A DNA stretch of 64,000 nt, from the NCBI GenBank assembly GCA_015655415.1, contig JAATFB010000067.1, forward strand, positions 1 to 64,000, given 5' to 3'. The stretch comes from Actinomycetales bacterium. Lineage in GTDB: Bacteria; Actinomycetota; Actinomycetes; Actinomycetales; Microbacteriaceae. The position numbers were made by a program, and so were the translations under genes. Below, in pieces: positions 24,768 to 33,556 of the stretch. Position 1 is the stretch's first letter. Each line of letters opens with the position of its first letter. Below the pieces are notes generated by a model. That model was not told the DNA's origin. It did no database searches and worked only from the letters and a program-made list of their open reading frames with translations.

Positions 24768-25241
24768 CTACTGGTTTGCGTTGGCTTGTTCGCGGATCTT
24801 GGTGAGGGCGTCGTTGAAGCCGTCTGCGCATCCGCTGGCTCCGGCGATGATTCCGACTTCGAGGTCGGCGATGCTCTTGCCGATCACCTCGTCGGGTACG
24901 GCGGCTGCGAATCGTTCCTGGTAGCCGCGGGAGGTGTCGTTGTTCACCGGCATCGGCTCGACCGCGACATCGGTGATGGTGTCGTCCGTGAGGGCGAGTG
25001 TGACGGTCATGTAGGAGGGGGCGCCGCCGTATACCCCACGGACGGTGTAGGTGCCGTCGTTGTATTCAGCGGTGCTGGAGCCTGATCCGGTGGTGGGTGA
25101 TCCCGAGTTGGCATTGGGCGTCGTCGATGGGGACGACGCCGAGGATGTAGAGGGGTCGCTCACGCATCCGGCCAAGGGGGCGATGACGGTCAGGGATGCG
25201 GCGGCCGCGATGGCCGCACGGGTGGTGATTCGGGGGCCCAT
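24768..25241 (-). CDS. FMN-binding domain lipoprotein
   Basis: The protein has 157 residues. A signal peptide with a lipobox (VIAPLAGC, lipid-anchored at Cys26) leads into a Ser/Thr/Gly-rich linker. A C-terminal FMN-binding domain follows (YTVRGVYGGAPSYMTVTLAL; AGASGCADGFNDAL). The residue after GA in the flavinylation motif is Ser (GAS), a plausible acceptor for covalent FMN. The next gene upstream encodes ApbE, the transferase that attaches FMN to such domains, so this is an extracytoplasmic flavoprotein. It would carry electrons across the membrane surface; donor and acceptor are not seen. The more usual Thr-Ser after the motif is missing. Confidence 0.85.
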   Translation of the reverse strand: MGPRITTRAAIAAAASLTVIAPLAGCVSDPSTSSASSPSTTPNANSGSPTTGSGSSTAEYNDGTYTVRGVYGGAPSYMTVTLALTDDTITDVAVEPMPVNNDTSRGYQERFAAAVPDEVIGKSIADLEVGIIAGASGCADGFNDALTKIREQANANQ

Positions 25242-25286
25242 GTTCTTGTCTTTCTTTCGCAGGCGGGGGGGTTGTCGGGTGGCTGG

Positions 25287-26279
25287 CTAGAGGAACAGCT
25301 CCCCGTCAAAGTCGTTGGACCACTGGACACGGCCGTCGGCGAGCATCCGTACCCAGGAGAACGCGAACGTATCCAGACGAGCGGGGTCGGTGACGAACAG
25401 TGCGGTGGCCAGCCCGTCGGCGGTGGCGGCGTCCTGGGCGATGGCCCAGGTGGCGATCACATCGGAGACGGGTTGTCGGGTGTGACCATCCAGGATGTGG
25501 TGCAGCCGGTCACCCCATGCGCGGCGGGTGCTTGCCGACGCGCACAGTGCTCGATCCCGCAAGGGAACGGTGCCGATGACCCGGCCCGGCCGGGTGGGGT
25601 GCTCCAGCCCCACGATCACTGGGTCGGGGCCGTGGTGGCGTAGGTCGCCGCTGCCGTCTACGACGAACCGGCCGACTCCAGTGCGGCACAGAACCGCGGT
25701 GATGAGGTCGACCAGGTAGCCCTTTCCGGCTGCGCCCACGTCGATCACCAATGGGTGGTCCGTCACGAGCGTGACCTCTTCGCGGCGGACGTCGCCGAGC
25801 CATGAGTCCGGGCGGCGGCCGGCAAGGGTGGCGTAGTCGGGGGTAAGGGTGTAGCCGCAGTCGTAGCCGAGCAGCTCCAGGTCTCGACCGACGAGCGGGT
25901 CGACCGCGCCACCGGTTTCGGTAACGAGCGTGTCGTAGAGGTCGAGCAGTGCGGTGTCGCGGGCAGGGAATGTGAACCGTCCCCCGGCGGGCGCGTGCGC
26001 GATCTGGTTGACGAGCGAGTCAGCGCGGAACCGTGACCAGACCCGATCGAAGTCCTCGGTCAGGGCGATGATCTCTTCTTGAAGCTGATCGGGTAGCGGA
26101 TTCTCGGTGTCGATCTTCCAACCAGTGCCGATCGCGGTGAACCGGAACACGGCGCCGGTTGCTGGCGCGTCCGTTGCCGGCGCGACGGTCTGCTCAGCCG
26201 AGGTCGGGAACACATCGAGGCCCGGAGCAGGCATTCCGACGTCGCTGCTCAAAGTCGCGTTCTTGCTCACGCACTCCAC
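25287..26279 (-). CDS. apbE: FAD:protein FMN transferase (ApbE)
   Basis: The protein has 330 residues. ApbE hallmarks are present: WSRFRADSLVNQI, AVDPLVGRDLELLGYD, the central VIDVGAAGKGYLVD, FVVDGSGDLRHHGPD and the C-terminal Mg-binding block ATADGLATALFV. It would move FMN from FAD onto Ser/Thr of a target, and the obvious target is the FMN-binding lipoprotein 45 bp downstream. There is no clear signal peptide, unlike many ApbE proteins; a 40-residue Ala/Thr/Pro-rich N-terminus precedes the domain. The GTG at 26279 is given; a GTG at 26270 is equally plausible. The motif GCTGGTAGTACAC lies 30 bp upstream. Confidence 0.92.
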   Translation of the reverse strand: MECVSKNATLSSDVGMPAPGLDVFPTSAEQTVAPATDAPATGAVFRFTAIGTGWKIDTENPLPDQLQEEIIALTEDFDRVWSRFRADSLVNQIAHAPAGGRFTFPARDTALLDLYDTLVTETGGAVDPLVGRDLELLGYDCGYTLTPDYATLAGRRPDSWLGDVRREEVTLVTDHPLVIDVGAAGKGYLVDLITAVLCRTGVGRFVVDGSGDLRHHGPDPVIVGLEHPTRPGRVIGTVPLRDRALCASASTRRAWGDRLHHILDGHTRQPVSDVIATWAIAQDAATADGLATALFVTDPARLDTFAFSWVRMLADGRVQWSNDFDGELFL

Positions 26280-26309
26280 GTTAGGTGGACCGTCACCATT
26301 CAGGGAGTA

Positions 26310-26322
26310 GCTGGTAGTACAC
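26310..26322. promoter_or_regulatory. GCTGGTAGTACAC motif upstream of apbE operon
   Basis: This 13-mer is identical to one at 28608-28620 and similar to sites at 45436 and 46801. It sits about 30 bp upstream of the apbE start. Recurrence in front of redox genes suggests a binding site for a shared regulator, perhaps one of the XRE-MmyB proteins. Confidence 0.4.
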
Positions 26323-26533
26323 CCTTGTTGCCGTCATTCGGCGCCCCGGTGGATACGGTTGGCGTCGAGTGGCCGCGATGATCGCTCGCAGTAACGGCGC
26401 TACGGCCGATCGACCGGCGGCTGGCAGTGCATCCACTCAACCTCACCAGTTCGGCGAACAGTATGGCCCCTTCCTTTCCCGATCCTTTTCACGCCGTAGA
26501 TGTTCCAGTCCAACGAATGCGGCTCCCCGTGTT

Positions 26534-27559
26534 TCACGCGCCCCAGAACCAGCGCAGCCCGTTGTAGGTGTACTCCATCGCGGCAACCCCATCATGGGAA
26601 TAGCCATCCCTGACGCGGTAAGCGAAGTTCCCGTCCTGTTCGCTGTCGGCCTCAGTGAAATATGGGGAGTTCCGCATGAGTTCCACCCTGTTCTCGTCAT
26701 ACTGATGGGCGAAGTCCTCGGTCCCCGTGATGACCCATACGAAGTAGTCGGCCTGATCGCGAGTCTGAGCGGCAGCAACGATGTTGTCCATGTCCAGTGA
26801 GGTCCCGCAGCTCATCGGCAGGAAGTACCGGAAGTAATCCAGGGCGTACTGGAAGGTCCGCCACGTCGCCACCGCGCCCATGGAGAAGCCGCCGAAACCG
26901 CGGTGGTCACGAGAGGCCACAAGATCTTCCGGCGAAACACTTTCAGCGTAGGTCGAGTACGTGCCTTCTACTGCCGGGACGAGGTCGTTCAGGAGCTCAT
27001 GATGGTAGTTCTGGTTCAACGTGAGCGCCAGGCCGAAGCTTCCGCTGTCCTCCGGGCTGGTGTTGTTGTAGGTAGGGGCGACGACTATCAGCGGCTGGAT
27101 CTCACCCGCAGAAATCGCATTGTCGAGCACATTCGTGAAAGCGGAAGGGTCGCCCGGCGTTCCGAGCGTCGTCGTCTCATTACCCCACCCGCCGTGCATC
27201 AGGTAGAACACGTTGTACTGCTCATCCGCGTTGTAGCCATACGGGAGATAGACGATCGCGCGCTTGGTCAGCTCCTGCGTCTCTTGCTCATATGTCATCG
27301 ACTCGTAAGTGTCATAACTCAGCTCGACAAGCGTTCCTTGCTGCTGGGCGGGCGAAGAATAGCCCTGCGGAACGGCCTCCAGCACCTGAGAGAGCGGATT
27401 CGTGCTCACAGCCATCCCGGAAGGAGACTGACTCACAGCCGTCGCGGAGGGCGTCTGACTCCCGCTGTCGTTGTCCATCGGCGGGCCGCCGCTGGTGCAA
27501 CCGCTCAGCGTCACGAGCGCGACGAGCAGTACAACCGACGCTTCTCGGATTCCGCTCAT
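26534..27559 (-). CDS. Esterase-family lipoprotein (feruloyl/acetylxylan esterase-like)
   Basis: The protein has 341 residues. The signal peptide has lipobox LVTLSGC (Cys21), followed by a Ser/Thr/Pro linker. The esterase D/alpha-beta hydrolase domain has the strand VFYLMHGGWGNE, nucleophile elbow GGFSMGA (Ser at the centre), and ITGTEDFAHQYDEN and GYSHDGVAAMEY near the Asp and His positions. This arrangement resembles feruloyl and acetylxylan esterases tethered outside the cell. It is transcribed alone, with 189 bp of non-coding DNA before it. It may hydrolyse exogenous esters that feed into the reductases of the island; this is speculative. Confidence 0.85.
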   Translation of the reverse strand: MSGIREASVVLLVALVTLSGCTSGGPPMDNDSGSQTPSATAVSQSPSGMAVSTNPLSQVLEAVPQGYSSPAQQQGTLVELSYDTYESMTYEQETQELTKRAIVYLPYGYNADEQYNVFYLMHGGWGNETTTLGTPGDPSAFTNVLDNAISAGEIQPLIVVAPTYNNTSPEDSGSFGLALTLNQNYHHELLNDLVPAVEGTYSTYAESVSPEDLVASRDHRGFGGFSMGAVATWRTFQYALDYFRYFLPMSCGTSLDMDNIVAAAQTRDQADYFVWVITGTEDFAHQYDENRVELMRNSPYFTEADSEQDGNFAYRVRDGYSHDGVAAMEYTYNGLRWFWGA

Positions 27560-27748
27560 GGCATGGCCGCCGTGTTGTAGAAGCCGTCAAGGAAGCCCCT
27601 CTGGTGGGGACCCAGAACCGCAAACAGCGGTTGACGGTCGGCCATCTGATTCTCCTAGATCATGGGACGAGTTGTTCTCGTAGACGTGCCTCGCGGGGGG
27701 GACGAGGGAACGCCGCTCGGCGGTGGCGTGCTGGCCGCTGAAGATGTG

Positions 27749-28201
27749 TCAGGCGCTCTCGTCGGTTGAATCCGGGGTCAGCTCCTGACCGAGATGGATG
27801 AGTGCTCCTTCGTACTCGTCGTCTGTGACGCGGTCGCCCCACTCGACGTCGAGCGCGTTCGGGTCACCCGTGCTCTCACCAGCGGCCAGGTGGGTCATGA
27901 GCCGGTCTGGGAGGGCACCGTGCCAGTGCCACTGTCCGGGTGGGGTGTGCACGGTCTCGCCCGGGCGGAGCAGGAGGGTCTGGCCGTCGCGGCTCTGTAC
28001 GACACCGACCCCATCGGTGCCGTACAGGGTCTGCCCAAGGGCGTGACAGTGCCAGACGGTGTGCGCCCCGGGCGCGAAATGCACCAGAGCAAGACGGAGC
28101 CGAGACGGCAGCTCGCCCTCGGCGATCGGATCGACCCACACCTGCCCAGTGAACCGGTCGGGATTCACTGCCGCGGTCGGCGATGAGGGCAGGCGTCTCA
28201 T
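27749..28201 (-). CDS. Cupin-domain protein
   Basis: The protein has 150 residues. It is a single conserved cupin: motif 1 at FAPGAHTVWHCHALGQTLYG (H-x-H and downstream residues for metal) and motif 2 at PGETVHTPPGQWHWHGA. Such small cupins often accompany carboxymuconolactone-decarboxylase-like genes, as here, where its ATG overlaps the stop of that gene by four bases. A metal-dependent isomerase, oxygenase or peroxide-related role is possible; the substrate is unknown. Confidence 0.88.
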   Translation of the reverse strand: MRRLPSSPTAAVNPDRFTGQVWVDPIAEGELPSRLRLALVHFAPGAHTVWHCHALGQTLYGTDGVGVVQSRDGQTLLLRPGETVHTPPGQWHWHGALPDRLMTHLAAGESTGDPNALDVEWGDRVTDDEYEGALIHLGQELTPDSTDESA

Positions 28202-28536
28202 CGGTCCTCACCTGGTTCGTCGCCGCGGGTGACGTCGCGGAGCACGCCGACGGCGGCCACGCCACAGGGCCATCCGGCGTAGAACGCGAGTTGGGTGATC
28301 GCCTCGACGAGTTCTTGTTCGGTCAGGCCGTTTTGCAGGCCCAGGCGCAGGTGTGAACGCAGCTGCTCGGTCCGGTTCAACGCGACCAGGGCGGCAACGG
28401 TGACCAGGCTGCGGTCGCGGGGCGACAAGCCGGGGCGGGCCCACACGTCCCCGAACAGTACCTCGTCGGTCAGTTCCGCCAGTTTCGGGGCGATGTCGCC
28501 CATCAGCTGTTGGGCGCGGCTCTTCTCCTCGGTCAT
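28198..28536 (-). CDS. Carboxymuconolactone decarboxylase-family protein
   Basis: This is a 112-residue helical protein of the CMD/AhpD fold: FGDVWARPGLSPRDRSLVTV, then LNRTEQLRSHLRLGLQNGLT and EALVEAITQLAFYAGWP-like motifs. The AhpD C-x-x-C is absent, so a peroxidase role is unlikely. The match is to the gamma-carboxymuconolactone decarboxylase branch commonly paired with cupins. It is the first gene of a two-gene operon with the cupin, divergent from an SDR across 232 bp that carries a strong operator-like inverted repeat. Confidence 0.88.
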   Translation of the reverse strand: MTEEKSRAQQLMGDIAPKLAELTDEVLFGDVWARPGLSPRDRSLVTVAALVALNRTEQLRSHLRLGLQNGLTEQELVEAITQLAFYAGWPCGVAAVGVLRDVTRGDEPGEDR

Positions 28537-28603
28537 GGCTTCCTCTCTGCCCCAGCTTGCATAGCCATGCCCCCACGCTATGACCGCGCCCCCGCGGCTG
28601 GCA

Positions 28604-28635
28604 GTGGCTGGTAGTACACGGATAACCAGCCACTC
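28604..28635. promoter_or_regulatory. Perfect 10-bp inverted repeat operator between CMD/cupin operon and SDR
   Basis: AGTGGCTGGT (28604-28613) and ACCAGCCACT (28626-28635) form a perfect inverted repeat with a 12-bp spacer. The left arm overlaps a copy of GCTGGTAGTACAC. It lies between two divergent transcription units and is likely a dimer binding site. The regulator is not encoded next to it; the XRE-MmyB proteins of the island are candidates. Confidence 0.55.
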
Positions 28636-28768
28636 CCACCGGAGCCGTCAGTGTGCTGCCCTGGATAGGTGTTGAGGCGAGTCCGCCGACGCCGGGCCCT
28701 CCGGTCCCAGAACGCGCAGCCGCCCCGAGACACCTATATCCAGGCCAGAGGTAAGGAAACCCATTCAC

Positions 28769-29503
28769 ATGACCGACTCCCAGAATCCCGGCCGCGTCGC
28801 GGTCATCACCGGCGCCTCGTCGGGTATCGGCGCTGCCACCGCACGCGCTCTCGCGGCCGACGGCTACCGCGTCGCTCTCCTCGCACGCCGGCTGGACCGC
28901 ATCGAGGCCCTCGCCACCGACATCGGCGGCGGCGCCATCGCCATCCAAGCCGACGTCACCGACCGCAGCCAGCTGATCGCCGCTGCCAAGCGCGTGAAGG
29001 ACGAGCTCGGAGGTACTGACGTCCTGGTCAACAACGCCGGCGCCATGCTGCTCGGCCCCTTCAGCTCGGCGCTGTACCAGGACTACCGCACCATGATCGA
29101 GGCGAACCTGCTGGGCGCGATCACCACCACCGAAGTGTTCCTCGACCAACTCAAGGATGGTGGCGGTGACATCGTCAACCTCTCCTCCGTCGCCGGCCGC
29201 ACCGCCAGCCAGGGCAACGGGGTGTACGCCGCCACCAAGTGGGGCATCAACGGCTGGTCCGAATCCCTGCGCCAGGAGCTACTGCCCGGCATCCGTGTGA
29301 CCGTCATCGAGCCGGGCGTGGTGGACACCGAGCTCCCCACCCACATCACCGACGACGCCACCCGCGAAGTCATCCAAGGGTTGTACGACGTCGCCACCGT
29401 CAAGGCCGAGGACGTCGCCGAGGTCATCGCTTTCGCGCTCTCCCGCCCCCGCCATCTCGTCCTCAACGAGATCCTCCTGCGCCCCTCCGACCAACTGCTC
29501 TAG
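28769..29503 (+). CDS. Short-chain dehydrogenase/reductase (classical)
   Basis: The protein has 244 residues. It has TGASSGIG (cofactor loop), an LARRLDR loop that favours NADP(H) through Arg, LVNNAGA, the catalytic Ser in VNLSSVAG, and YAATKWG (Y-x-x-x-K). It is intact. The substrate cannot be told from sequence; the island context suggests carbonyl reduction of an exogenous compound. The promoter region contains the perfect inverted repeat described at 28604-28635, shared with the divergent CMD/cupin operon. Confidence 0.93.
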   Translation: MTDSQNPGRVAVITGASSGIGAATARALAADGYRVALLARRLDRIEALATDIGGGAIAIQADVTDRSQLIAAAKRVKDELGGTDVLVNNAGAMLLGPFSSALYQDYRTMIEANLLGAITTTEVFLDQLKDGGGDIVNLSSVAGRTASQGNGVYAATKWGINGWSESLRQELLPGIRVTVIEPGVVDTELPTHITDDATREVIQGLYDVATVKAEDVAEVIAFALSRPRHLVLNEILLRPSDQLL

Positions 29504-29700
29504 CACAATCGCACGTGGCAGTGCCGAGCCCGAAGGCAACACCCTGGAGAGCGGCCGGATGCGCGTCCCCGAGGCATGCCCCTCCGGGCGATGCTGACCA
29601 GTGCGGGTGACTCGCCTTGTCGGCAAAGATCCTTCGGCGGGGGGGAACTGAAGCCATGGTGATGGATCTCAAGGTGGACACCAGTGGGTCGCCGCGACGG

Positions 29701-30099
29701 CTAGCGCCGACGAGCACCGTCCGGCGGCACTCCCGGACGGGAGGGTTCACTCTCGTGACGCGCATCGATCACCGCGCCCATATGGGTCGTCGCCCAGTCC
29801 TCCAATGCCTTCAACGGCTCACGAAGCGTCTCGCCCAGCTCCGTGAGCTCGTACTGGACACGAGGCGGGACTTCGGCGAAGACCGTGCGAGTCACGAGGC
29901 CATCGTGCTCCAAGGCGCGCAGCGTCTGGGTGAGCATCTTCTGCGATACCCCATCGACACGACGGGCGATCTCCGAGAAGCGGCGGGGGCCGCCCTCCAG
30001 CGCGCCGATCACGAGAACGGTCCATCGGTCCCCGATGCGGTCCAGAAGCTGGCGCGTCGGGCAATCCCGAACGTACGGATCCCACTGCTGCCGTGCCAT
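29701..30099 (-). CDS. HxlR-family transcriptional regulator
   Basis: This 132-residue winged-helix protein has the HxlR order: CPTRQLLDRIGDRWTVLVIG, RRFSEIARRVDGVSQKMLTQ, LRALEHDGLVTRTVFAEVPP and VQYELTELG. The N-terminal Cys (VRDCPTR) is the conserved redox- or electrophile-sensing position of HxlR, HypR and QorR proteins. It is divergent from the NAD(P)H-binding gene at 30242 and probably represses it until an electrophile or disulfide stress modifies that cysteine. Confidence 0.92.
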   Translation of the reverse strand: MARQQWDPYVRDCPTRQLLDRIGDRWTVLVIGALEGGPRRFSEIARRVDGVSQKMLTQTLRALEHDGLVTRTVFAEVPPRVQYELTELGETLREPLKALEDWATTHMGAVIDARHESEPSRPGVPPDGARRR

Positions 30100-30164
30100 T
30101 CATGCTCCTCTCCGGTGGACAGACGATGGCATGGTTACCGCGAGGTGCCTACTTCACACAGGTA

Positions 30165-30185
30165 AGTAACTCTCCTACAGTAACT
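30165..30185. promoter_or_regulatory. AGTAACT direct repeats, candidate HxlR operator
   Basis: AGTAACT occurs at 30165-30171 and 30179-30185, two helical-turn-like spaced copies between the divergent HxlR gene and the oxidoreductase gene. This matches the AGTTAC/GTAACT-type sites bound by HxlR/QorR-class regulators. The location is ideal for controlling both genes. Confidence 0.5.
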
Positions 30186-30241
30186 AGAACAGGGGCGGAG
30201 GGGAATCCCTTGCCCTCGTCAATTCAGCAAGGAGCACACGT

Positions 30242-30892
30242 ATGGCACACATCACCGTCTTGGGCGGCACCGGATACGCCGGCGGAAACATCGTCGCGGC
30301 CGGCGTGCAGAAGGGGCACACCGTTGTCTCGTACAGCAGGAAGATTCCCGAGACCCAGATCGAGGGCGTGGAGTACCGCACCGGAGACGTCGCGGATGAC
30401 ACCGTCCTGGCTACCGCGATGGAGGGCGCCGATGTCGTGATCTCGGCCCTCTCCCCGCGCGGCGAGCTCGAGGGCGCTGGCAGACTCCGCGGGATCGAGA
30501 AGAAGGTTGCCGATCTCGCCCAGGCCAACGGCACCAGGTTCGGGGTGGTCGGCGGCGCCGGCTCGCTGCTGGTCGCTGCGGGCGGCCCGCAGTTGGTCGA
30601 GACCGACGGTTTCCCCGATGCGTTCAAATCCGAGGCTGCCGAGCTTGCGGGGGTTCTCGATGATCTGCGCGCTAGCGAGGACGCACTCGACTGGTTCTTC
30701 GTCAGCCCTGCCAGCAGTTTCGGCGCCTGGGCGCCCGGTGAGGCGACCGGCGTCTACCGCATCGGCGGCGACGTGCTCCTGGTGGACGAGAACGGGCAGT
30801 CGAACATCTCCGGCGCTGACCTCGCCCTCGCCATCGTTGAAGAGATCGAGAAGCCGACGCACCATCGTGCCCGGTTCACCGTCGCGTACTGA
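30242..30892 (+). CDS. NAD(P)H-binding epimerase-like oxidoreductase
   Basis: This 216-residue Rossmann protein has ITVLGGTGYAGGNIVAAGVQ at its start, EYRTGDVADDTVLATAMEGA after the third strand, and LDWFFVSPASSFGAW in place of the SDR active site. It belongs to the NAD(P)-dependent epimerase/BVR-B-like group. Divergent HxlR regulator genes commonly control quinone- or NAD(P)H-linked reductases of this kind under electrophile stress, which is the likely role. The ribosome binding site AAGGAG precedes the ATG at 30242. Confidence 0.88.
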   Translation: MAHITVLGGTGYAGGNIVAAGVQKGHTVVSYSRKIPETQIEGVEYRTGDVADDTVLATAMEGADVVISALSPRGELEGAGRLRGIEKKVADLAQANGTRFGVVGGAGSLLVAAGGPQLVETDGFPDAFKSEAAELAGVLDDLRASEDALDWFFVSPASSFGAWAPGEATGVYRIGGDVLLVDENGQSNISGADLALAIVEEIEKPTHHRARFTVAY

Positions 30893-31009
30893 ACGACGAC
30901 AGGGCTGCGGATGACCGCAGAGCGGCCATCACCGATCATGGCGAAGCGGAGACGCTTGCCGCTGAGCCAGATCCTGCATCCGCAGCTACCCGTCGTGGGG
31001 GTTCCCGGA

Positions 31010-32143
31010 TTAGGGCAGTAGCCTGTTCGCGGCTGCGGCGGGCAGCCGCGTCAGGGTGGTCGAACCGACGATCGCATCGACGACGTGGTGTAGCGCGACC
31101 GCGTCGTCGAACGTGGGTGCGTTCGACGTACCGGCGCGGAGGTCGCCAGCCATCCGCGCGTACAGACGCGCCACGTTCCCGGCGATGGCGTCGTCGGGGA
31201 TGGCCCCGGGTTCCTCGGGCACCGCGACGTCGCGGAAGCGTTCTTCCCGACCCGTGCGCAGCTGGATGTGCAGGGGCACCATCTGAACGTGCCCGGACGG
31301 CTCCGCCGTGACGCGGACGTCCGCCTCCGTCCCTTGGATGTCCCAGCTCAGTCCCGGCTCGTCGCGGGGGACGCCGCCCCGATAGTGCACCGAGAACGGG
31401 ACGCCGCTGGCGAAGTGCCCGATGAAGGCAACTTCGTCCGGCGCGGACATGGGCACGGCCTCCCCGGTCGCGGAGTCCCGGACCACGCCACGACGCGAGT
31501 CGACGAGGGAGGACAGGTCGGCGATATCGCCGAAGATGTCGCGGACGGCGGACATGGTGTGCCCGATCGGGATGGTCACCAACGTCGCGCCGTTGTCCGG
31601 GTCGAGCAGATAACCCTCAGACGCAGCACTCTCGATGGCGGCTCCCCAGCCGCGCCCCCAGCCCCGGATCGTCGTCGACAGCACCGTGCCGAGCTGTCCG
31701 GAGGAAACCAGGTTCCGCAGGTACACGACAGCTGGGGTAACCCGGGCCTGCGTCCCGATGACGCCGAGGACGCCGCGATCGCGGGCGAGACCGGCGAGTT
31801 CCTCCGCTTCGGCACGGCTGCGACCCAGCGGCCACTCGCAGTACACGTTCTTTCCCGCCTCCAGCGCCCGCTTGACGAGCGAGAAGTGCCCGGGCACGCG
31901 CACGGTCACCGTCACGATGTCGACATCCGAGGATGCGACTAGGTCGTCGACGTCTCCGACGGTGCCCTCAATGTCGTAGTAGCTGGCGGCTCGACGCGCA
32001 CTCTCGGCGCTGCGGTTGGCGACTCCGACGATCTGGAAATCGTTGGAGAGAGCTCGCAGTGCCGGTACGTGGGCACGGGCTGCCCAACCATGTTCCGGTT
32101 GCAGCCCAATGATCCCGACACCAAGCTTCTTCTGCACTGTCAC
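31010..32143 (-). CDS. Gfo/Idh/MocA-family oxidoreductase
   Basis: The protein has 377 residues. The N-terminal Rossmann domain is VGIIGLQPEHGWAARAHVPA, with VTVTVRVPGHFSLVKRALEA and NVYCEWPLGRSRAEAEELA (E-x-P in place of the usual E-K-P). The C-terminal alpha/beta dimerisation domain follows. The catalytic Lys of the EKP motif is replaced (EWP), as in galactose-1-dehydrogenase/Gal80-like members, so activity may differ or the protein may be a sensor. The start is GTG at 32143. It is followed by the hydrolase gene 41 bp away on the same strand, probably one operon. Confidence 0.88.
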   Translation of the reverse strand: MTVQKKLGVGIIGLQPEHGWAARAHVPALRALSNDFQIVGVANRSAESARRAASYYDIEGTVGDVDDLVASSDVDIVTVTVRVPGHFSLVKRALEAGKNVYCEWPLGRSRAEAEELAGLARDRGVLGVIGTQARVTPAVVYLRNLVSSGQLGTVLSTTIRGWGRGWGAAIESAASEGYLLDPDNGATLVTIPIGHTMSAVRDIFGDIADLSSLVDSRRGVVRDSATGEAVPMSAPDEVAFIGHFASGVPFSVHYRGGVPRDEPGLSWDIQGTEADVRVTAEPSGHVQMVPLHIQLRTGREERFRDVAVPEEPGAIPDDAIAGNVARLYARMAGDLRAGTSNAPTFDDAVALHHVVDAIVGSTTLTRLPAAAANRLLP

Positions 32144-32184
32144 AGATATCCCTTCACTCGCTGCGCCGACGTGGGAATGCCCGC

Positions 32185-33210
32185 TCAGGCGAGCGTGCGG
32201 GCGTAAAACCCGGTGAGCTTGCCGATGGCGGCGTCCACGTACTCATCGACCCAGTAGGTCTCGATGTGCCGGGCGCCCTCGATGAGGAACAACTCCTTGT
32301 CCTCGGTTCCCGTGGCCAGGGGGAAGGCGTCGTCGGTCATGTAGCGGGTGTCGGCGGCGCTGCCCGCGATCATCAGCAGCGGCACATCAATCAGCTCGAT
32401 CTGATCGGTGACATCGAACCTCATCAGGTCCAGCAGGCTGCTCATCGTGTACTTGAACGTCGACCCCGGGTGCGCGTGGGTCTTCCAGTAGTACTCGTAC
32501 CCCTGCCGGTACAGGTCGAACGGCTGGGCCGCGATCTGCTCATCGGTCAGGTCCGCGTCACCGGCATAGAGAACCTCGCCACCAGCAGCTTCCTGCGCGC
32601 GGGCTGCGGCGGCCTGCCGCAGCCGCTCCTGGATGGTGTCCACGGCGGAGTCCTGCAGGCCGTTGCGCCGCACGCGACCGGAGTTGAACATGCTCACCGT
32701 CGCCACGGACCGGAAGCGCTTGTCTGACTGGACCGCCTTCAGCGTGTAGCCGCCCCCACCACAGATACCCAGGGCGCCGAGACGGTCGGTGTCCACGCCG
32801 GGGAAACCGGCGATGAAGTCCGCCATGCCGTGCACGTCGTCGGTGCGGTAGAACGGCTTGTCCATGCTGCGGGGCTCGCCGCTGCTGCCGCCTTGGTAGG
32901 CCGCGTCCGCGGCGATGGTGATGTAGCCCTGCTCGGCGAGGCGCTGCGCATAGCGGCCGGCTACCTGCTCCTTGACCCCGCCATTCGGGTGCGCCACCGT
33001 GACCGCCGGGTACGAACCGGCCGGGTCGTAGCCCGCAGGGGTGTAGACGTTCGCGGCGATGTCGATGTCGTGTAGCCGGTAGGTCACGGGGTGGATGTTG
33101 ACCTTGCCCGGCTCGTTCTGGGTGATCGCGTCCTCGTAGACCAGCGTGAACGGATTTCGCCGATAGTCCAACACCGGTCCCGTACGTGCCGTGTGCTCCT
33201 TGTCCGCCAT
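32185..33210 (-). CDS. Alpha/beta hydrolase (dienelactone-hydrolase-like)
   Basis: The protein has 341 residues. The chosen ATG at 33210 follows GAAGGGAAC. AVTVAHPNGGVKEQVAGRYA is the oxyanion region, GALGICGGGGYTLKA is the nucleophile elbow with Cys as nucleophile (dienelactone-hydrolase-like), and FLIEGARHIETYWV carries the catalytic His. MTDDAFPLATGTED lies near the expected acid. It may open lactones or hydrolyse esters. Its upstream region (33211-33556) holds a GCTGGTATTCCAGG near-palindrome at 33291, similar to the motif shared by other island promoters. Confidence 0.87.
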   Translation of the reverse strand: MADKEHTARTGPVLDYRRNPFTLVYEDAITQNEPGKVNIHPVTYRLHDIDIAANVYTPAGYDPAGSYPAVTVAHPNGGVKEQVAGRYAQRLAEQGYITIAADAAYQGGSSGEPRSMDKPFYRTDDVHGMADFIAGFPGVDTDRLGALGICGGGGYTLKAVQSDKRFRSVATVSMFNSGRVRRNGLQDSAVDTIQERLRQAAAARAQEAAGGEVLYAGDADLTDEQIAAQPFDLYRQGYEYYWKTHAHPGSTFKYTMSSLLDLMRFDVTDQIELIDVPLLMIAGSAADTRYMTDDAFPLATGTEDKELFLIEGARHIETYWVDEYVDAAIGKLTGFYARTLA

Positions 33211-33556
33211 GTCAGTGTTCCCTTCAAGTTTGGTGCTTCCTGTGTGGCTTCCCCACTGATTGCACGTCATTGATCGCCAAGCAGGAAGGTGCTGGTATTC
33301 CAGGTACTGGAAGCCCGTCCCTTTTCGTCGCCGAGAGATGCTCTCGGTTGATCCTGTTCCAATGGGCTGGTGTACCTCTTGAGCGACCGAGGGACGGTTC
33401 GGTTCCAGACGATGCTCGAAAGCAGAACTCCGAGCAGAACAGATCCTGGAACGGTCGTTCTCACTGACCGTCTTGAACGTCCGCGAGTCGAGATTGCGAA
33501 CAGAAGTTGAGCCGTCAGTGTTCAAGAATCGTCGGGCATCGCCCTTCGTGCGCCCC
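33211..33556. other. Promoter region of the hydrolase operon; no gene
   Basis: There is no coding signal on either strand. The stretch contains the CTGGTATTCCAG near-palindrome at about 33292-33303, followed by GTACTGG, resembling the GCTGGTAGTACAC sites elsewhere in the island. The XRE gene at 33557 ends into this stretch. Confidence 0.4.
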
